Shown piece after piece: positions 8,032-15,831 of a stretch of 18,031 nt of DNA. The stretch's first letter is position 1. Every line of letters starts with the position of its first letter. The stretch is from positions 1 to 18,031 of the forward strand of contig CALCNY010000280.1 of NCBI GenBank assembly GCA_937897585.1. The letters run 5' to 3'. Position numbers and translations under genes: made by a program. The DNA comes from an uncultured Chitinophagaceae bacterium (GTDB lineage: Bacteria > Bacteroidota > Bacteroidia > Chitinophagales > Chitinophagaceae). Below the pieces are notes generated by a model. It searched no databases and was not told the origin of the DNA. It saw only the letters and a program-made list of their open reading frames with translations.

Positions 8032-8433
8032 ATGTTCAACCCAAAAACAAAAACAACTGAAGAATCTCATTCAGGTTCAACAAGCATCATTAGCGTTGAC
8101 ACTATTATCAGAGGCGATTTGGAAAGTAATGGAGATATGAGAATTGATGGCAAACTCATCGGCAATATTGATTGCAAAGCAAAACTGCTGATTGGTCCAC
8201 AAGGTATTGTTGAAGGAAATATCAATGGCAACAATGCTGATATTCATGGCAAAGTAAATGGTAATATTAAATTGAATGGCCAGCTTAATCTTATCGGAAA
8301 ATCATTAATAACCGGAGACATTCACGTAGGTAAATTACAAATTGAAAGCACCGTTTGTTTCAATGGTAAATGCCATATGGGCGCCAATGTAGTGGAGTTG
8401 AACAATGAACAAGCAACTGCGATTAATGAATAA
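8032..8433 (+). CDS. Bactofilin (polymer-forming cytoskeletal protein)
   Basis: This 133-residue protein is built almost entirely of short beta-helix repeats (GDLESNGDMRIDGKLIGNIDCKAKLLIGPQGIVEGNINGNNADIHGKVNGNI and onward), the hallmark of the bactofilin/DUF583 fold. A short polar N-terminal tail (about 1-20) and a short C-terminal tail flank the repeat core, as in characterised bactofilins. These proteins self-assemble into non-polar filaments, often against the membrane, and position cell-wall enzymes; in several bacteria they work with M23 peptidases. It follows the M23-like membrane stub by 47 nt, and its stop overlaps the start of atpZ by 8 nt (ATGAATAA), indicating one operon with translational coupling. 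Confidence 0.94.
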   Translation: MFNPKTKTTEESHSGSTSIISVDTIIRGDLESNGDMRIDGKLIGNIDCKAKLLIGPQGIVEGNINGNNADIHGKVNGNIKLNGQLNLIGKSLITGDIHVGKLQIESTVCFNGKCHMGANVVELNNEQATAINE

Positions 8434-8638
8434 CAATCAACTGCTTTTAAAATACGCTGGACTAACTTTTCAATTCTTGATAGGAATTGGGCTGTTTACC
8501 TTTTTTGGAATTAAAATAGATGCTTACTTCAAATGGAAAACACCGATTGCAGTTTGGGTATTACCACTGATATTTATCGTTGCCATCATTATTAAAATTG
8601 TTGTAGAAACAAGTAAAAAAAACAATTCGAATGATTAA
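8426..8638 (+). CDS. atpZ: AtpZ/AtpI family protein
   Basis: This small membrane protein of 70 residues has two helices (about 10-30 and 43-63) joined by a short loop, ending in a charged, Lys/Asn-rich tail. The sequence LLLKYAGLTFQFLIGIGLFTFFGIKIDAYF is typical of AtpZ from Bacteroidota ATP synthase loci. AtpZ/AtpI proteins assist ATP synthase assembly (c-ring) and have been proposed to handle Mg/Ca. An in-frame ATG 21 nt upstream (8405) would add seven residues. I chose 8426 because it gives an 8-nt ATGAATAA overlap with the bactofilin stop, the same arrangement seen at the next two junctions. No atpB follows within the window. Confidence 0.85.
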   Translation: MNNNQLLLKYAGLTFQFLIGIGLFTFFGIKIDAYFKWKTPIAVWVLPLIFIVAIIIKIVVETSKKNNSND

Positions 8639-9026
8639 ATTATTAAAGCATTCAACACATTTACATACACTTTTTATTACTATTTGTGTCATTACTATTT
8701 TTTCAAAACATCTTCTTCAAACCAACCATATTGATTCTGAAGTTTTAATGGGAGCCAATGCTATATTGTATCTAATCAGTCTAGTCTCTATGAATTTACA
8801 AATCAAAGGCATGGAAAATTCAAATCCCAATGTATTCATTCGTTCAGTTATGGGAAGCATGATGGTTAAAATGTTTATCGTTGTTATTGCAGTATTTATC
8901 TATGTTGCGCTAAGTGGGAATCAATTCAATAAACGAGGCATTTTCATTTCATTGTTTTTTTATCTTTTATATCTAGCTACTGAAGTTTATGTATTGATGA
9001 AATTGAACAATCAAAAAAATGCCTAA
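8631..9026 (+). CDS. AtpI-like four-helix membrane protein
   Basis: This 131-residue integral membrane protein has four predicted helices (about 12-28, 38-56, 72-95 and 101-122) and few charged residues between them. It has the size and topology of the poorly conserved ATP synthase protein I-like proteins that follow atpZ in many Bacteroidota. That identification rests mainly on position and topology, because I recognise no catalytic motif. It overlaps atpZ by 8 nt (ATGATTAA) and the next gene by 8 nt (ATGCCTAA), so it is firmly within the operon. A generic conserved membrane protein is the alternative description. Confidence 0.65.
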   Translation: MIKLLKHSTHLHTLFITICVITIFSKHLLQTNHIDSEVLMGANAILYLISLVSMNLQIKGMENSNPNVFIRSVMGSMMVKMFIVVIAVFIYVALSGNQFNKRGIFISLFFYLLYLATEVYVLMKLNNQKNA

Positions 9027-9639
9027 GAAAGAAGTCCCCTTAAAAACACTTGCTGATTACCTTCCGGAAAATTCCTGCGATGAAGTTTTGCAATATTTAA
9101 GTCAATATAAAGTTCACCTAACAATCACGCGTCAACGACAAAGCATACTTGGAGATTACAGAAATGCCCATGCCGGAAAAGCACACCGAATCAGCGTTAA
9201 TGGCAATTTAAACAAGTTCAGTTTCTTAATCACTTTACTTCATGAACTGGCGCACCTCTTCACATTCGCAGCATTCGGACATAAAGTACAACCACATGGC
9301 AAAGAGTGGAAACAAAATTTCTCACAAATACTAGCGGCTTTCATCAATAAAAAAGTATTTCCTGATGACATTGAAAAAGCATTACAGCGAACCTTAAAAA
9401 ATCCTGCAGCCAGCAGTTGCGGCGATGAAAATCTGCTTAGGGTTTTAAGAAATTATGATGCCAAAAAAGCCGGCCATTTCATGGTTGAACAAATTACCTC
9501 AGGAAGCATCTTTGAAATAAAAGGCGGAAGACAATTCATGAAAGGCGAGAAAATAAAAACTCGTTATAAATGCGTAGAAATAGCCACTAAGAAATATTAT
9601 TTATTTAGTGGATTGTATGAGGTGAAGTTGATTGGGTAA
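9019..9639 (+). CDS. SprT-like zinc-dependent domain protein
   Basis: This 206-residue cytoplasmic protein has a SprT/Spartan-like metalloprotease core. The zinc motif HELAH is at residues 75-79, and a third likely zinc ligand is His93 in QPHGKEW. Eukaryotic Spartan degrades DNA-protein crosslinks; bacterial SprT-like proteins are mostly uncharacterised. The C-terminal half (SSCGDENLLRVLRNYD and RYKCVEIATKKYYLF) resembles the region where classical SprT has a four-cysteine zinc ribbon, but only two Cys remain, so that ribbon is degenerate. The start overlaps the stop of the AtpI-like gene by 8 nt (ATGCCTAA), making this the last gene of the bactofilin/atpZ operon. It does not encode any ATP synthase subunit. 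Confidence 0.88.
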   Translation: MPKKEVPLKTLADYLPENSCDEVLQYLSQYKVHLTITRQRQSILGDYRNAHAGKAHRISVNGNLNKFSFLITLLHELAHLFTFAAFGHKVQPHGKEWKQNFSQILAAFINKKVFPDDIEKALQRTLKNPAASSCGDENLLRVLRNYDAKKAGHFMVEQITSGSIFEIKGGRQFMKGEKIKTRYKCVEIATKKYYLFSGLYEVKLIG

Positions 9640-9640
9640 C

Positions 9641-9712
9641 AGCCCCCTCAATCCCCCGAAGGGGGAAGTTCTTCGACGTTTGGTGTTTGGCGTTTATTGT
9701 TTGCTGTTCATT
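9641..9712. repeat. C/G hairpin plus 7-nt repeat at convergent junction
   Basis: Right after the SprT-like stop are two C5-T blocks and a G5 block. TCCCCC (9652-9657) pairs with GGGGGA (9661-9666) across a GAA loop, giving a 6-bp GC hairpin. Then follow five in-phase 7-nt units at 9678-9712, each starting GTTT or GTTC (consensus GTTTGNT). The hairpin could terminate the operon, although it has no U-tract on either strand. Similar C/G hairpins recur between genes in this phylum as far as I recall. This cluster is distinct from the TTGAACC array beside it. Confidence 0.65.
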
Positions 9713-9723
9713 CAGAAGAAACT

Positions 9724-9795
9724 TTTTGAACTAATTGAACTCATTAAACCTTTTGAACCTCTGAAACCTATCCAGCCTATCCAGCTTTATCCAGC
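9724..9795. repeat. TTGAACC-type array followed by CCAGC(C/T)TAT repeats
   Basis: This is the fourth copy of the TTGAACCTT-type array (about six units). It changes into three 9-10-nt units of TATCCAGC type before the 3' end of the thioredoxin-like gene. The array directly abuts the stop codon of that gene, as the array at 2020-2106 abuts the PBP1A stop. The unit length stays near 9 nt although the sequence changes. Confidence 0.7.
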
Positions 9796-9796
9796 T

Positions 9797-10282
9797 CTAC
9801 TTATAATTCTCCGCCTTCAATGCATCAGGATTCCACGCATTTAAAAAATCAATCACTTTCTTTTTATCATAACTGCCTTTGCCATCTTCAAGATATTCTG
9901 AGTTTTGTGTATGAATGCGTTCTCCTTTTTCATTTAGGATAATAAATACAGGAAATCCAAAACGCTGCGGATAACCATATTTGGCAAACACATCCTCATT
10001 CTTATTTTCTTTACTAAAATTCAAATGATACCAAATGAAATTCTTGTTGATGATAGAATCTATTTCAGCATCCGCCTTGCAAAAACGATGAAATTCTATA
10101 CACCACTTGCACCAGTTGCCCCCACCTTGCAACAATACATGCTTATGTTCAGCGCTTGCTTGTTTCAATGCAAATCTGATATCTGCCTCTGCATTAGCTT
10201 TTGGATTGTAAATATTTTTATCTTGAGCTACAACATTCAAAACAAAAAATGCAAACATTAAAAATGTAACAAACTTTTTCAT
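9797..10282 (-). CDS. Secreted thioredoxin-like protein
   Basis: This 161-residue protein has a signal peptide (MKKFVTFLMFAFFVLNVVAQ, cut before Gln or Asp) and a thioredoxin fold. The redox motif is Cys58-Lys-Trp-Cys61 preceded by Trp57, and the cis-proline is Pro111 in RFGFPVF. A third cysteine (Cys68) is close by. The N-terminal half (ADIRFALKQASAEHKHVLLQGGGNWCKWC) matches the thioredoxin_7/DUF255-like group, which probably reduces or isomerises disulfides in the periplasm. It lies 42 nt downstream of the TolC gene on the same strand. A box reading TACCTTTA at 10311-10318 on that strand is one mismatch from TAnnTTTG, so it may have its own promoter as well as readthrough from the efflux operon. 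Confidence 0.87.
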   Translation of the reverse strand: MKKFVTFLMFAFFVLNVVAQDKNIYNPKANAEADIRFALKQASAEHKHVLLQGGGNWCKWCIEFHRFCKADAEIDSIINKNFIWYHLNFSKENKNEDVFAKYGYPQRFGFPVFIILNEKGERIHTQNSEYLEDGKGSYDKKKVIDFLNAWNPDALKAENYK

Positions 10283-10310
10283 ACAATTATTTTTAAAAAA
10301 TCAATATGGT

Positions 10311-10318
10311 TAAAGGTA
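10311..10318 (-). promoter_or_regulatory. Possible -7 box of thioredoxin-like gene
   Basis: TACCTTTA read on the minus strand differs from TAnnTTTG only in the last base. It lies 28 nt before the start codon and just past the TolC stop. I see no clear -33 box, which would have to lie inside the TolC coding end. Confidence 0.35.
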
Positions 10319-10324
10319 AATAAT

Positions 10325-11623
10325 TTATTTAAGCTGATAGCTAAGTCTTAATAATTCAATCTCTGCCAATTTAGCTAGATAAACCAAATTGATCAATCTG
10401 AAAGAAGCATCTTCATAACTTTTCTGAGCCTCCCGAACTTCAACAGCTGTTGCCGAATTCAATTCATATCGCTTTAACGTTAAGTCTACCAGTTGTTTTG
10501 ATAATTGCAAAGTTTGTTCCTGCGTTTTCATTTGCTCACGACTAGTGATATACGATTGATAAGTTTTAGTGGCAGCTGCTTGCTGATCATTCAAACTACT
10601 TTCTTTTTTGAGTTTTGCATTTTCTGTATTAATGGCGGCTGTTTGTTGCTGTCTTTTAAAAGCAGAACCATTGTAAATAGGAACTGTTAGGCCCATACTT
10701 ACAAACGGACCATAAGATCTGTTCAACAATAATTGGCCGGCTGTGCTTTCGTTATTTATTAGATTATATCCGGTATTGAGTTTCAAAGAAGGCTTTCTCA
10801 AAGAGGCGACTTCCTTTTCAATGAGTCCATTAATTTTAATTTGATGATCTAGGGAAGTAATTTCTGGATTTTTAGAAATACTAGACAATACATCCTGAAG
10901 TAAAATATCATTTTTTAAAAATATGCTGTCGCTTATCGTTATGGATGAATCAGGATTGATATCAAGTATATTCAACAGCTCGATTTGGGATTGTTTGACA
11001 AGTGCTTGTTGTGTTGATAACTCCAAGGCTCTTGTATTCAAATCAATTTGTGATTGAAACAATTCGGCATCATTGGAGAGTCCGATTTTTTTTCTGGATT
11101 GAACCAATTCAAGTTGTTTATTGACCAACTCAATACTTTTTTCAATTGTAGAAACATAATGTTGTTCTCTGATGACAGTGTAATATCTCAACATCACACC
11201 AGCAATAGTATTTTGTATTTGAGCATTTAGTATTTGTTCAGATTGCTGTTGCAATGCCTGTAATCTTTGCTGAGTAGCAGTAATTTTATACCCATTGTAT
11301 AGTGTAATGCTTCCCGTTATGTTGGCATTAAGCGAATTGGCATAAGCCCCTGTTCTGCTGATTTCTGTTCCACTATTCAAGCGCTGGTTCACATCTACCC
11401 TGCTTTCCTGATCAGATGTGTTCATAGTTACAAAAGGCAAAGCGCCGGCAACGCCTTTGTTGTTGTTGATAGTACTTATTTTAAGATTATTCTTTTCAAT
11501 CTGAATTTGATAATTATTTTTCAACGCAATAGCAATGGCATCAGATAATGTCAGTTGTTGTGCCGATAACGCATAACCATTAAAAATCAGTATGAATAAA
11601 AACAATCGCTTTTTATTAATCAT
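10325..11623 (-). CDS. TolC-family outer membrane efflux channel
   Basis: This is the outer-membrane factor of the RND pump encoded upstream, forming the trimeric beta-barrel and periplasmic alpha-tunnel through which substrates leave the cell. The signal peptide (INKKRLFLFILIFNGYALSA, cut before QQ) is followed by LTLSDAIAIALKNNYQIQIEKNNL, the usual N-terminus of this family. Two halves of long coiled coils follow, with typical features such as GLSNDAELFQSQIDL and ATAVEVREAQKSYEDA. The upstream in-frame ATG at 11641 would add six residues. I chose 11623 because it gives a cleaner signal peptide and an 8-nt ATGATTAA overlap with the pump gene. The resulting 432 residues are normal for the family. 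Confidence 0.93.
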   Translation of the reverse strand: MINKKRLFLFILIFNGYALSAQQLTLSDAIAIALKNNYQIQIEKNNLKISTINNNKGVAGALPFVTMNTSDQESRVDVNQRLNSGTEISRTGAYANSLNANITGSITLYNGYKITATQQRLQALQQQSEQILNAQIQNTIAGVMLRYYTVIREQHYVSTIEKSIELVNKQLELVQSRKKIGLSNDAELFQSQIDLNTRALELSTQQALVKQSQIELLNILDINPDSSITISDSIFLKNDILLQDVLSSISKNPEITSLDHQIKINGLIEKEVASLRKPSLKLNTGYNLINNESTAGQLLLNRSYGPFVSMGLTVPIYNGSAFKRQQQTAAINTENAKLKKESSLNDQQAAATKTYQSYITSREQMKTQEQTLQLSKQLVDLTLKRYELNSATAVEVREAQKSYEDASFRLINLVYLAKLAEIELLRLSYQLK

Positions 11624-14600
11624 TGGAATCAACATTTTCAATTTGATGTTTGCTGCTTATGTAAGTGTAAATAGCAGGTATTACAAATAAAGTAAGAATT
11701 AAAGAGAATAACAGACCTCCTACAACAACAATTCCTAGAGGCTTCCTACTAGAGCTTGCAGCGCCCAAGCTTAATGCAATTGGCAATGCACCTAAAGCCG
11801 TTGCCAATGTGGTCATCAGAATTGGTCTTAATCTTTGTTGTGCAGCTTCCAATACGGCTTGTTTTTTACTAATACCTTCCTCTCTTTTTTTATCAGCAAA
11901 TTCCACAATTAAAATTCCATTTTTAGTCACAAGTCCAATCAACATAATCATCCCAATCTGTGAAAAGATATTTATAGTTTGATCAAAAATCCATAAACTC
12001 AATAAAGCACCTGCCAATGCTAATGGTACAGTAATCATAATAATCAGCGGGTCTTTAAAACTTTCAAACTGTGCTGCCAATACCAAATAAATCAATAACA
12101 AAGCCAGCATAAAAGCGAAACTGGTGTTGCTGTTGCTTTCTGCATAATCTCTTGAAGGGCCACTGAGTTCAGTTTGAAATGAACTATCTAATACTTTAGC
12201 GGCAATTCGATTCATGGCTTTCACGCCATCGCCAATTGTCATGCCTTCGGCTAACCCTGCTTGTATGGTTGCTGCCTTGTATCTATTGAAATGAAATAAT
12301 GTTGGTGGATTTGAATTTTCATTAATCTTGATAACTGATGATAAAGGAATACGTTCTCCCCTGCTGTTTCTTACATACAAATTGGATATATCACCTGGAG
12401 CTTGTCTTTCATCAAAGGGAACTTGACCAATTACCTGGTATTGTTTTCCATTATTAATGTAATATCCCAATCTTCTTCCGCTGAATGCACCTTGCATGAC
12501 ATCTCCTATATCACTTATGGTAACACCCAATTCTCTTGCTTTCAATCTGTCTATAGAAATATCCAGTTCTGGTTTGTTGAATTTTAAATTGCAATCAACC
12601 GTTGGTGTTATGAACGTTTTATCTTTCCTGGCTTCTTCCAAAAATTTAGGAATAAATGTTTTTAACTTTTCGAAATCCAGATTTTGTAAAATAAATTGAA
12701 CCGGTAATGACCCTCTAGAACTGAGTCCAATTGAAATAGTCTGTTCTTGTACCGCTGAAATTCTGAGTTGATTAAAGCCTGAAAGTTTTGCAGAAATATC
12801 CTTTGCAATTTCAGCCTGGGTTCTTTTTCTTTTATCAGGAGTAACTAATTTCACTCTAGCAAACCCAGTATTAATGCCCGTTCCGTTAAATCCAGGAATG
12901 GCACCAAAAACAAAATCACGTTCGGGAATTGAGTCATGGATATAATCAATAAACTGATCTCCGGCATTCACCATGTAATCGTAACCTGCACCTTCCGGAC
13001 CTGACAAAATAAAACGAACCGTACTCTTATCTTCCATCGGAGCGATTTCACTCTGCAGATTATTGAACATATAATAAATCAATCCAAAACAAATTGCAAC
13101 GATCAACCAGGCTACCCACCTTATTTTTAAAAACCCATTGAGCAAATTCTTGTACCCATTTTCCATGCCTTTAAAAAATGGCTCGGTAGCTTCATAAAAC
13201 TTACCATGACCAACTTTTTTTCTGTTAAGCACAACATTTAAAACAGGTGTTATTGTTAGTGATACAAATGCAGAAATCAAAACGGCAACAGAAATTACAA
13301 TACCAAATTCTCTGAATAAACTACCAACAAATCCTTGCAAAAATATCACTGGCAGAAACACAACAGCCAGCGTAATTGAAGTAGAAATAACTACAAAAAA
13401 TATTTCTTTTGACCCTTCTATTGCTGCCTTTCGAATCGGTAATCCGGATTCCATTTTTCTGAAAATATTTTCTGTAACCACAATACCATCATCAACCACA
13501 AGTCCGGTGGCCAATACAATAGCAAGCAATGTCAAAATATTGATGCTGAAACCAGCAAAGTACATCACAAAAAACGTAGCGATTAATGAAATGGGAATGT
13601 CAATTAAAGGACGAATGGCAATCAAAATGTTTCTGAAGAATAAAAAGATGACAATAACAACAAGACTGAATGAAATCAATAAAGTTTCTGTAACCTCACG
13701 AATACTTTTTCTAACGTTAACGGTATTATCAATAAGCGTTGTGAGTTGAATATCATTTTTCTGATTCTTTTTAATTTCTTCAAGTCGCTTGTAAAACTCA
13801 TCGGCAATTTTTATGTAATTAGCGCCAGGCTGTGGTGTAATCGAAACGCCTACTGCATTTACGCCATTTAACTTCCAGCTGAATTCTTCATTTTCAGGAC
13901 CAATCTCAACTTTGGCAACATCTTTCAATCTAACAATGCCTTCGTTGCTTTGTCTGAGTATCAAATTATTGAAATCATCTTCAGTCAACAATTTGCCCAT
14001 TACTTTAATTGTGAGCTCTGTGGTTTTCCCGTAGATTTTACCGGATGGCACTTCAATATTTTCTTTGTCAAGTGCATTTTTTATATCACTAAAAGTAATG
14101 TTATACAAGTTCATTTTTTCAGGATCAGACCAAATCCGCATTGAAGGTCTTTTTTGTCCTAAAATATTTACAGCACTAACCTCAGGAATGGTTTGTAATT
14201 TTTCCTGCAACACATTTTCGGCATACTCACTCAACTCCATCAAACTTTTGGTGCTGCTTTGCAAACCAACAAGAATAATAAAATCGCTATTGGCATCACT
14301 TTTAGTAACTACTGGTGGCGCATCAATATCTTGTGGAAGATTTCTAATGGCTTGTCCTACTTTATCACGGACATCATTAGCCGAAGCTTCCAGGTTTTCG
14401 CCGAGATTGAATTCAATATTGATATTGCTTCTACCGGTAGCGCTGGAAGAACTAATAGATCTGATACCAGGAATGCCATTGATAACTTTTTCAAGTGGTT
14501 CTGTAATTTGACTTTCAATGATATCCGAATTGGCACCAGCATATGAAGTTGTAACATTGATAATAGGCGGATCAATGGCTGGATAATCTCTCACCGCAAG

Positions 14601-14693
14601 AAAAGTGTAACCCACAATGCCAAACAATACAATCGCTAAATTGAGTACTGTTGCAAATACAGGTCTTTTTATTGAAAACGAAGAAATATTCAT
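11616..14693 (-). CDS. RND efflux pump inner-membrane permease (HAE1/AcrB-like)
   Basis: This 1025-residue proton-driven pump trimer has the usual plan: TM1 (about 10-33), a large periplasmic loop, TM2-6, TM7, a second loop and TM8-12. The proton-relay residues are present: Asp401-Asp402 in VVDDGIVVTEN (TM4) and Lys924 in GLVTKNGILIVEF (TM10). These match the Asp407/Asp408 and Lys940 positions of E. coli AcrB, placing it in the HAE1 (drug/lipophile) group rather than the metal-ion group. The substrate is unknown. It follows the adaptor gene after 12 nt and overlaps the TolC gene by 8 nt, so all three pump parts form one operon. The full length, with no frameshift, suggests a working pump. Confidence 0.96.
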   Translation of the reverse strand: MNISSFSIKRPVFATVLNLAIVLFGIVGYTFLAVRDYPAIDPPIINVTTSYAGANSDIIESQITEPLEKVINGIPGIRSISSSSATGRSNINIEFNLGENLEASANDVRDKVGQAIRNLPQDIDAPPVVTKSDANSDFIILVGLQSSTKSLMELSEYAENVLQEKLQTIPEVSAVNILGQKRPSMRIWSDPEKMNLYNITFSDIKNALDKENIEVPSGKIYGKTTELTIKVMGKLLTEDDFNNLILRQSNEGIVRLKDVAKVEIGPENEEFSWKLNGVNAVGVSITPQPGANYIKIADEFYKRLEEIKKNQKNDIQLTTLIDNTVNVRKSIREVTETLLISFSLVVIVIFLFFRNILIAIRPLIDIPISLIATFFVMYFAGFSINILTLLAIVLATGLVVDDGIVVTENIFRKMESGLPIRKAAIEGSKEIFFVVISTSITLAVVFLPVIFLQGFVGSLFREFGIVISVAVLISAFVSLTITPVLNVVLNRKKVGHGKFYEATEPFFKGMENGYKNLLNGFLKIRWVAWLIVAICFGLIYYMFNNLQSEIAPMEDKSTVRFILSGPEGAGYDYMVNAGDQFIDYIHDSIPERDFVFGAIPGFNGTGINTGFARVKLVTPDKRKRTQAEIAKDISAKLSGFNQLRISAVQEQTISIGLSSRGSLPVQFILQNLDFEKLKTFIPKFLEEARKDKTFITPTVDCNLKFNKPELDISIDRLKARELGVTISDIGDVMQGAFSGRRLGYYINNGKQYQVIGQVPFDERQAPGDISNLYVRNSRGERIPLSSVIKINENSNPPTLFHFNRYKAATIQAGLAEGMTIGDGVKAMNRIAAKVLDSSFQTELSGPSRDYAESNSNTSFAFMLALLLIYLVLAAQFESFKDPLIIMITVPLALAGALLSLWIFDQTINIFSQIGMIMLIGLVTKNGILIVEFADKKREEGISKKQAVLEAAQQRLRPILMTTLATALGALPIALSLGAASSSRKPLGIVVVGGLLFSLILTLFVIPAIYTYISSKHQIENVDSND

Positions 14694-14705
14694 GTAGTTG
14701 AGAAA

Positions 14706-15767
14706 TTATTTATTGATTAGCTCTTGTAGATTTTTAACCGACCTTACTTTCACCGGCTTTCCAGATTTTACAAACAAAACTCCTGTTACCACTATAGAAT
14801 CTCCAAGATTCAATCCATCAGTCACTTCTACACCATAAGCATTTCTAACTCCAGTTTTAATTTTCACCATCTCCCCTTTACCATCCTTAACCACAATTAT
14901 TTTTTTTGAATTGGCATCTGGAATAATGGCATTGGTAGGAACCATGATTGATTGTTTGCCACTTCCTGCATCAAGTTGTATTTTCACAAATCCTCCAGGT
15001 TTTAGATTGCCTTGATGAAGAATGGCTCTAACTTTAATATTTCCTGTAGTAGCATTTACTTGAGATTCTTCAGCTGTAATTGTTGCCATAAACTCCTGAT
15101 TATTGTCGGCAATAACTTTGACCGATTTACCTTTTTGAATCAAACTGGCATACATTTCAGGAACAGCAAAATCAATTTTAAGTTGGTTGGTCTGCTGCAA
15201 TGTAGCCATAACTAGCTGAGGTGTTACAAAGGCGCCAGGACTCACCATTCTTAATCCTAAGATGCCTGTAAATGGAGCTTTGATGATGGTTTTATCAATT
15301 TGAGCTTTTATAATTTCAATATCAGCTTTGATGTTGTTTACCGCATTTAGGGCCACATCATAATCAGCCTGGTTGACTCCATTGATTTGTAATAATTTGT
15401 TCAGACGCTCTTCATTTTTAATGGCCAATGAAAGTTGTGTATTGCTTTTCAGTAACTGTGCTTGTAAATCAGCATCGTTGATTTTTGCCAGAATGGTTCC
15501 TTGTTGCACCATCGCGCCATCGGGCATGTTGAGAGAAATGAGTCTACCGCTAACTTCTGGATGAATTTCTACAGATTCGTTGGCTAATACCAAGCCATTC
15601 ACTTCAACCTTATTTTCAATGCTTTGATAACCGGCTATGATGACATCAACAATTTGCGGTGGCGGTGGGCCTTGTTTTTCGTTCTCTGATTTCTTAGAGC
15701 CGCAGGAAAACAGCGTGAAATTAACCAACAAAAAAAACAGGTATTTAAAAATTAATGAAGGATTCAT
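14706..15767 (-). CDS. RND efflux periplasmic adaptor lipoprotein (membrane fusion protein)
   Basis: This 353-residue adaptor bridges the RND pump and the TolC channel. The signal peptide ends in a lipobox (LFSC, Cys22), so it should be a lipoprotein. Then follow a proline-rich linker (GPPPPQ), the split lipoyl domain (about 55-85 and 165-195, with VSGRLISLNMPDGAMVQQGTILAKI), an alpha-hairpin between these halves, a beta-barrel (about 200-275) and a membrane-proximal domain. This is the standard HlyD/AcrA-type order and length. It is the first gene of the efflux operon. The upstream region has a candidate -7 box and a perfect 40-bp palindrome. No regulator gene (TetR, MarR, AraC or two-component) is adjacent. 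Confidence 0.95.
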   Translation of the reverse strand: MNPSLIFKYLFFLLVNFTLFSCGSKKSENEKQGPPPPQIVDVIIAGYQSIENKVEVNGLVLANESVEIHPEVSGRLISLNMPDGAMVQQGTILAKINDADLQAQLLKSNTQLSLAIKNEERLNKLLQINGVNQADYDVALNAVNNIKADIEIIKAQIDKTIIKAPFTGILGLRMVSPGAFVTPQLVMATLQQTNQLKIDFAVPEMYASLIQKGKSVKVIADNNQEFMATITAEESQVNATTGNIKVRAILHQGNLKPGGFVKIQLDAGSGKQSIMVPTNAIIPDANSKKIIVVKDGKGEMVKIKTGVRNAYGVEVTDGLNLGDSIVVTGVLFVKSGKPVKVRSVKNLQELINK

Positions 15768-15789
15768 GTAATGTAAAAATATTAGGAAA

Positions 15790-15797
15790 CAAATTTA
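15790..15797 (-). promoter_or_regulatory. Likely -7 box of the RND efflux operon
   Basis: TAAATTTG on the minus strand is a full match to TAnnTTTG. It lies 22 nt upstream of the adaptor start codon, so the leader would be about 15 nt. No clear TTG is found 17-23 nt further upstream, which may mean a weak or activator-dependent promoter. Confidence 0.5.
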
Positions 15798-15831
15798 AAG
15801 ATAATTAGAGCAGGAAATAGAGAATTAATAT

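Noticed and set aside
9632..9844. A 70-codon + strand open frame after the SprT-like gene
   Set aside because: It consists mostly of the periodic repeats and overlaps both the SprT-like and thioredoxin-like genes. Its Pro/Ile/Leu-rich product is what translated repeats look like.
14065..14511. A 148-codon + strand frame inside the RND pump gene
   Set aside because: It is antisense to a fully conserved pump sequence and shows no promoter or family signature.
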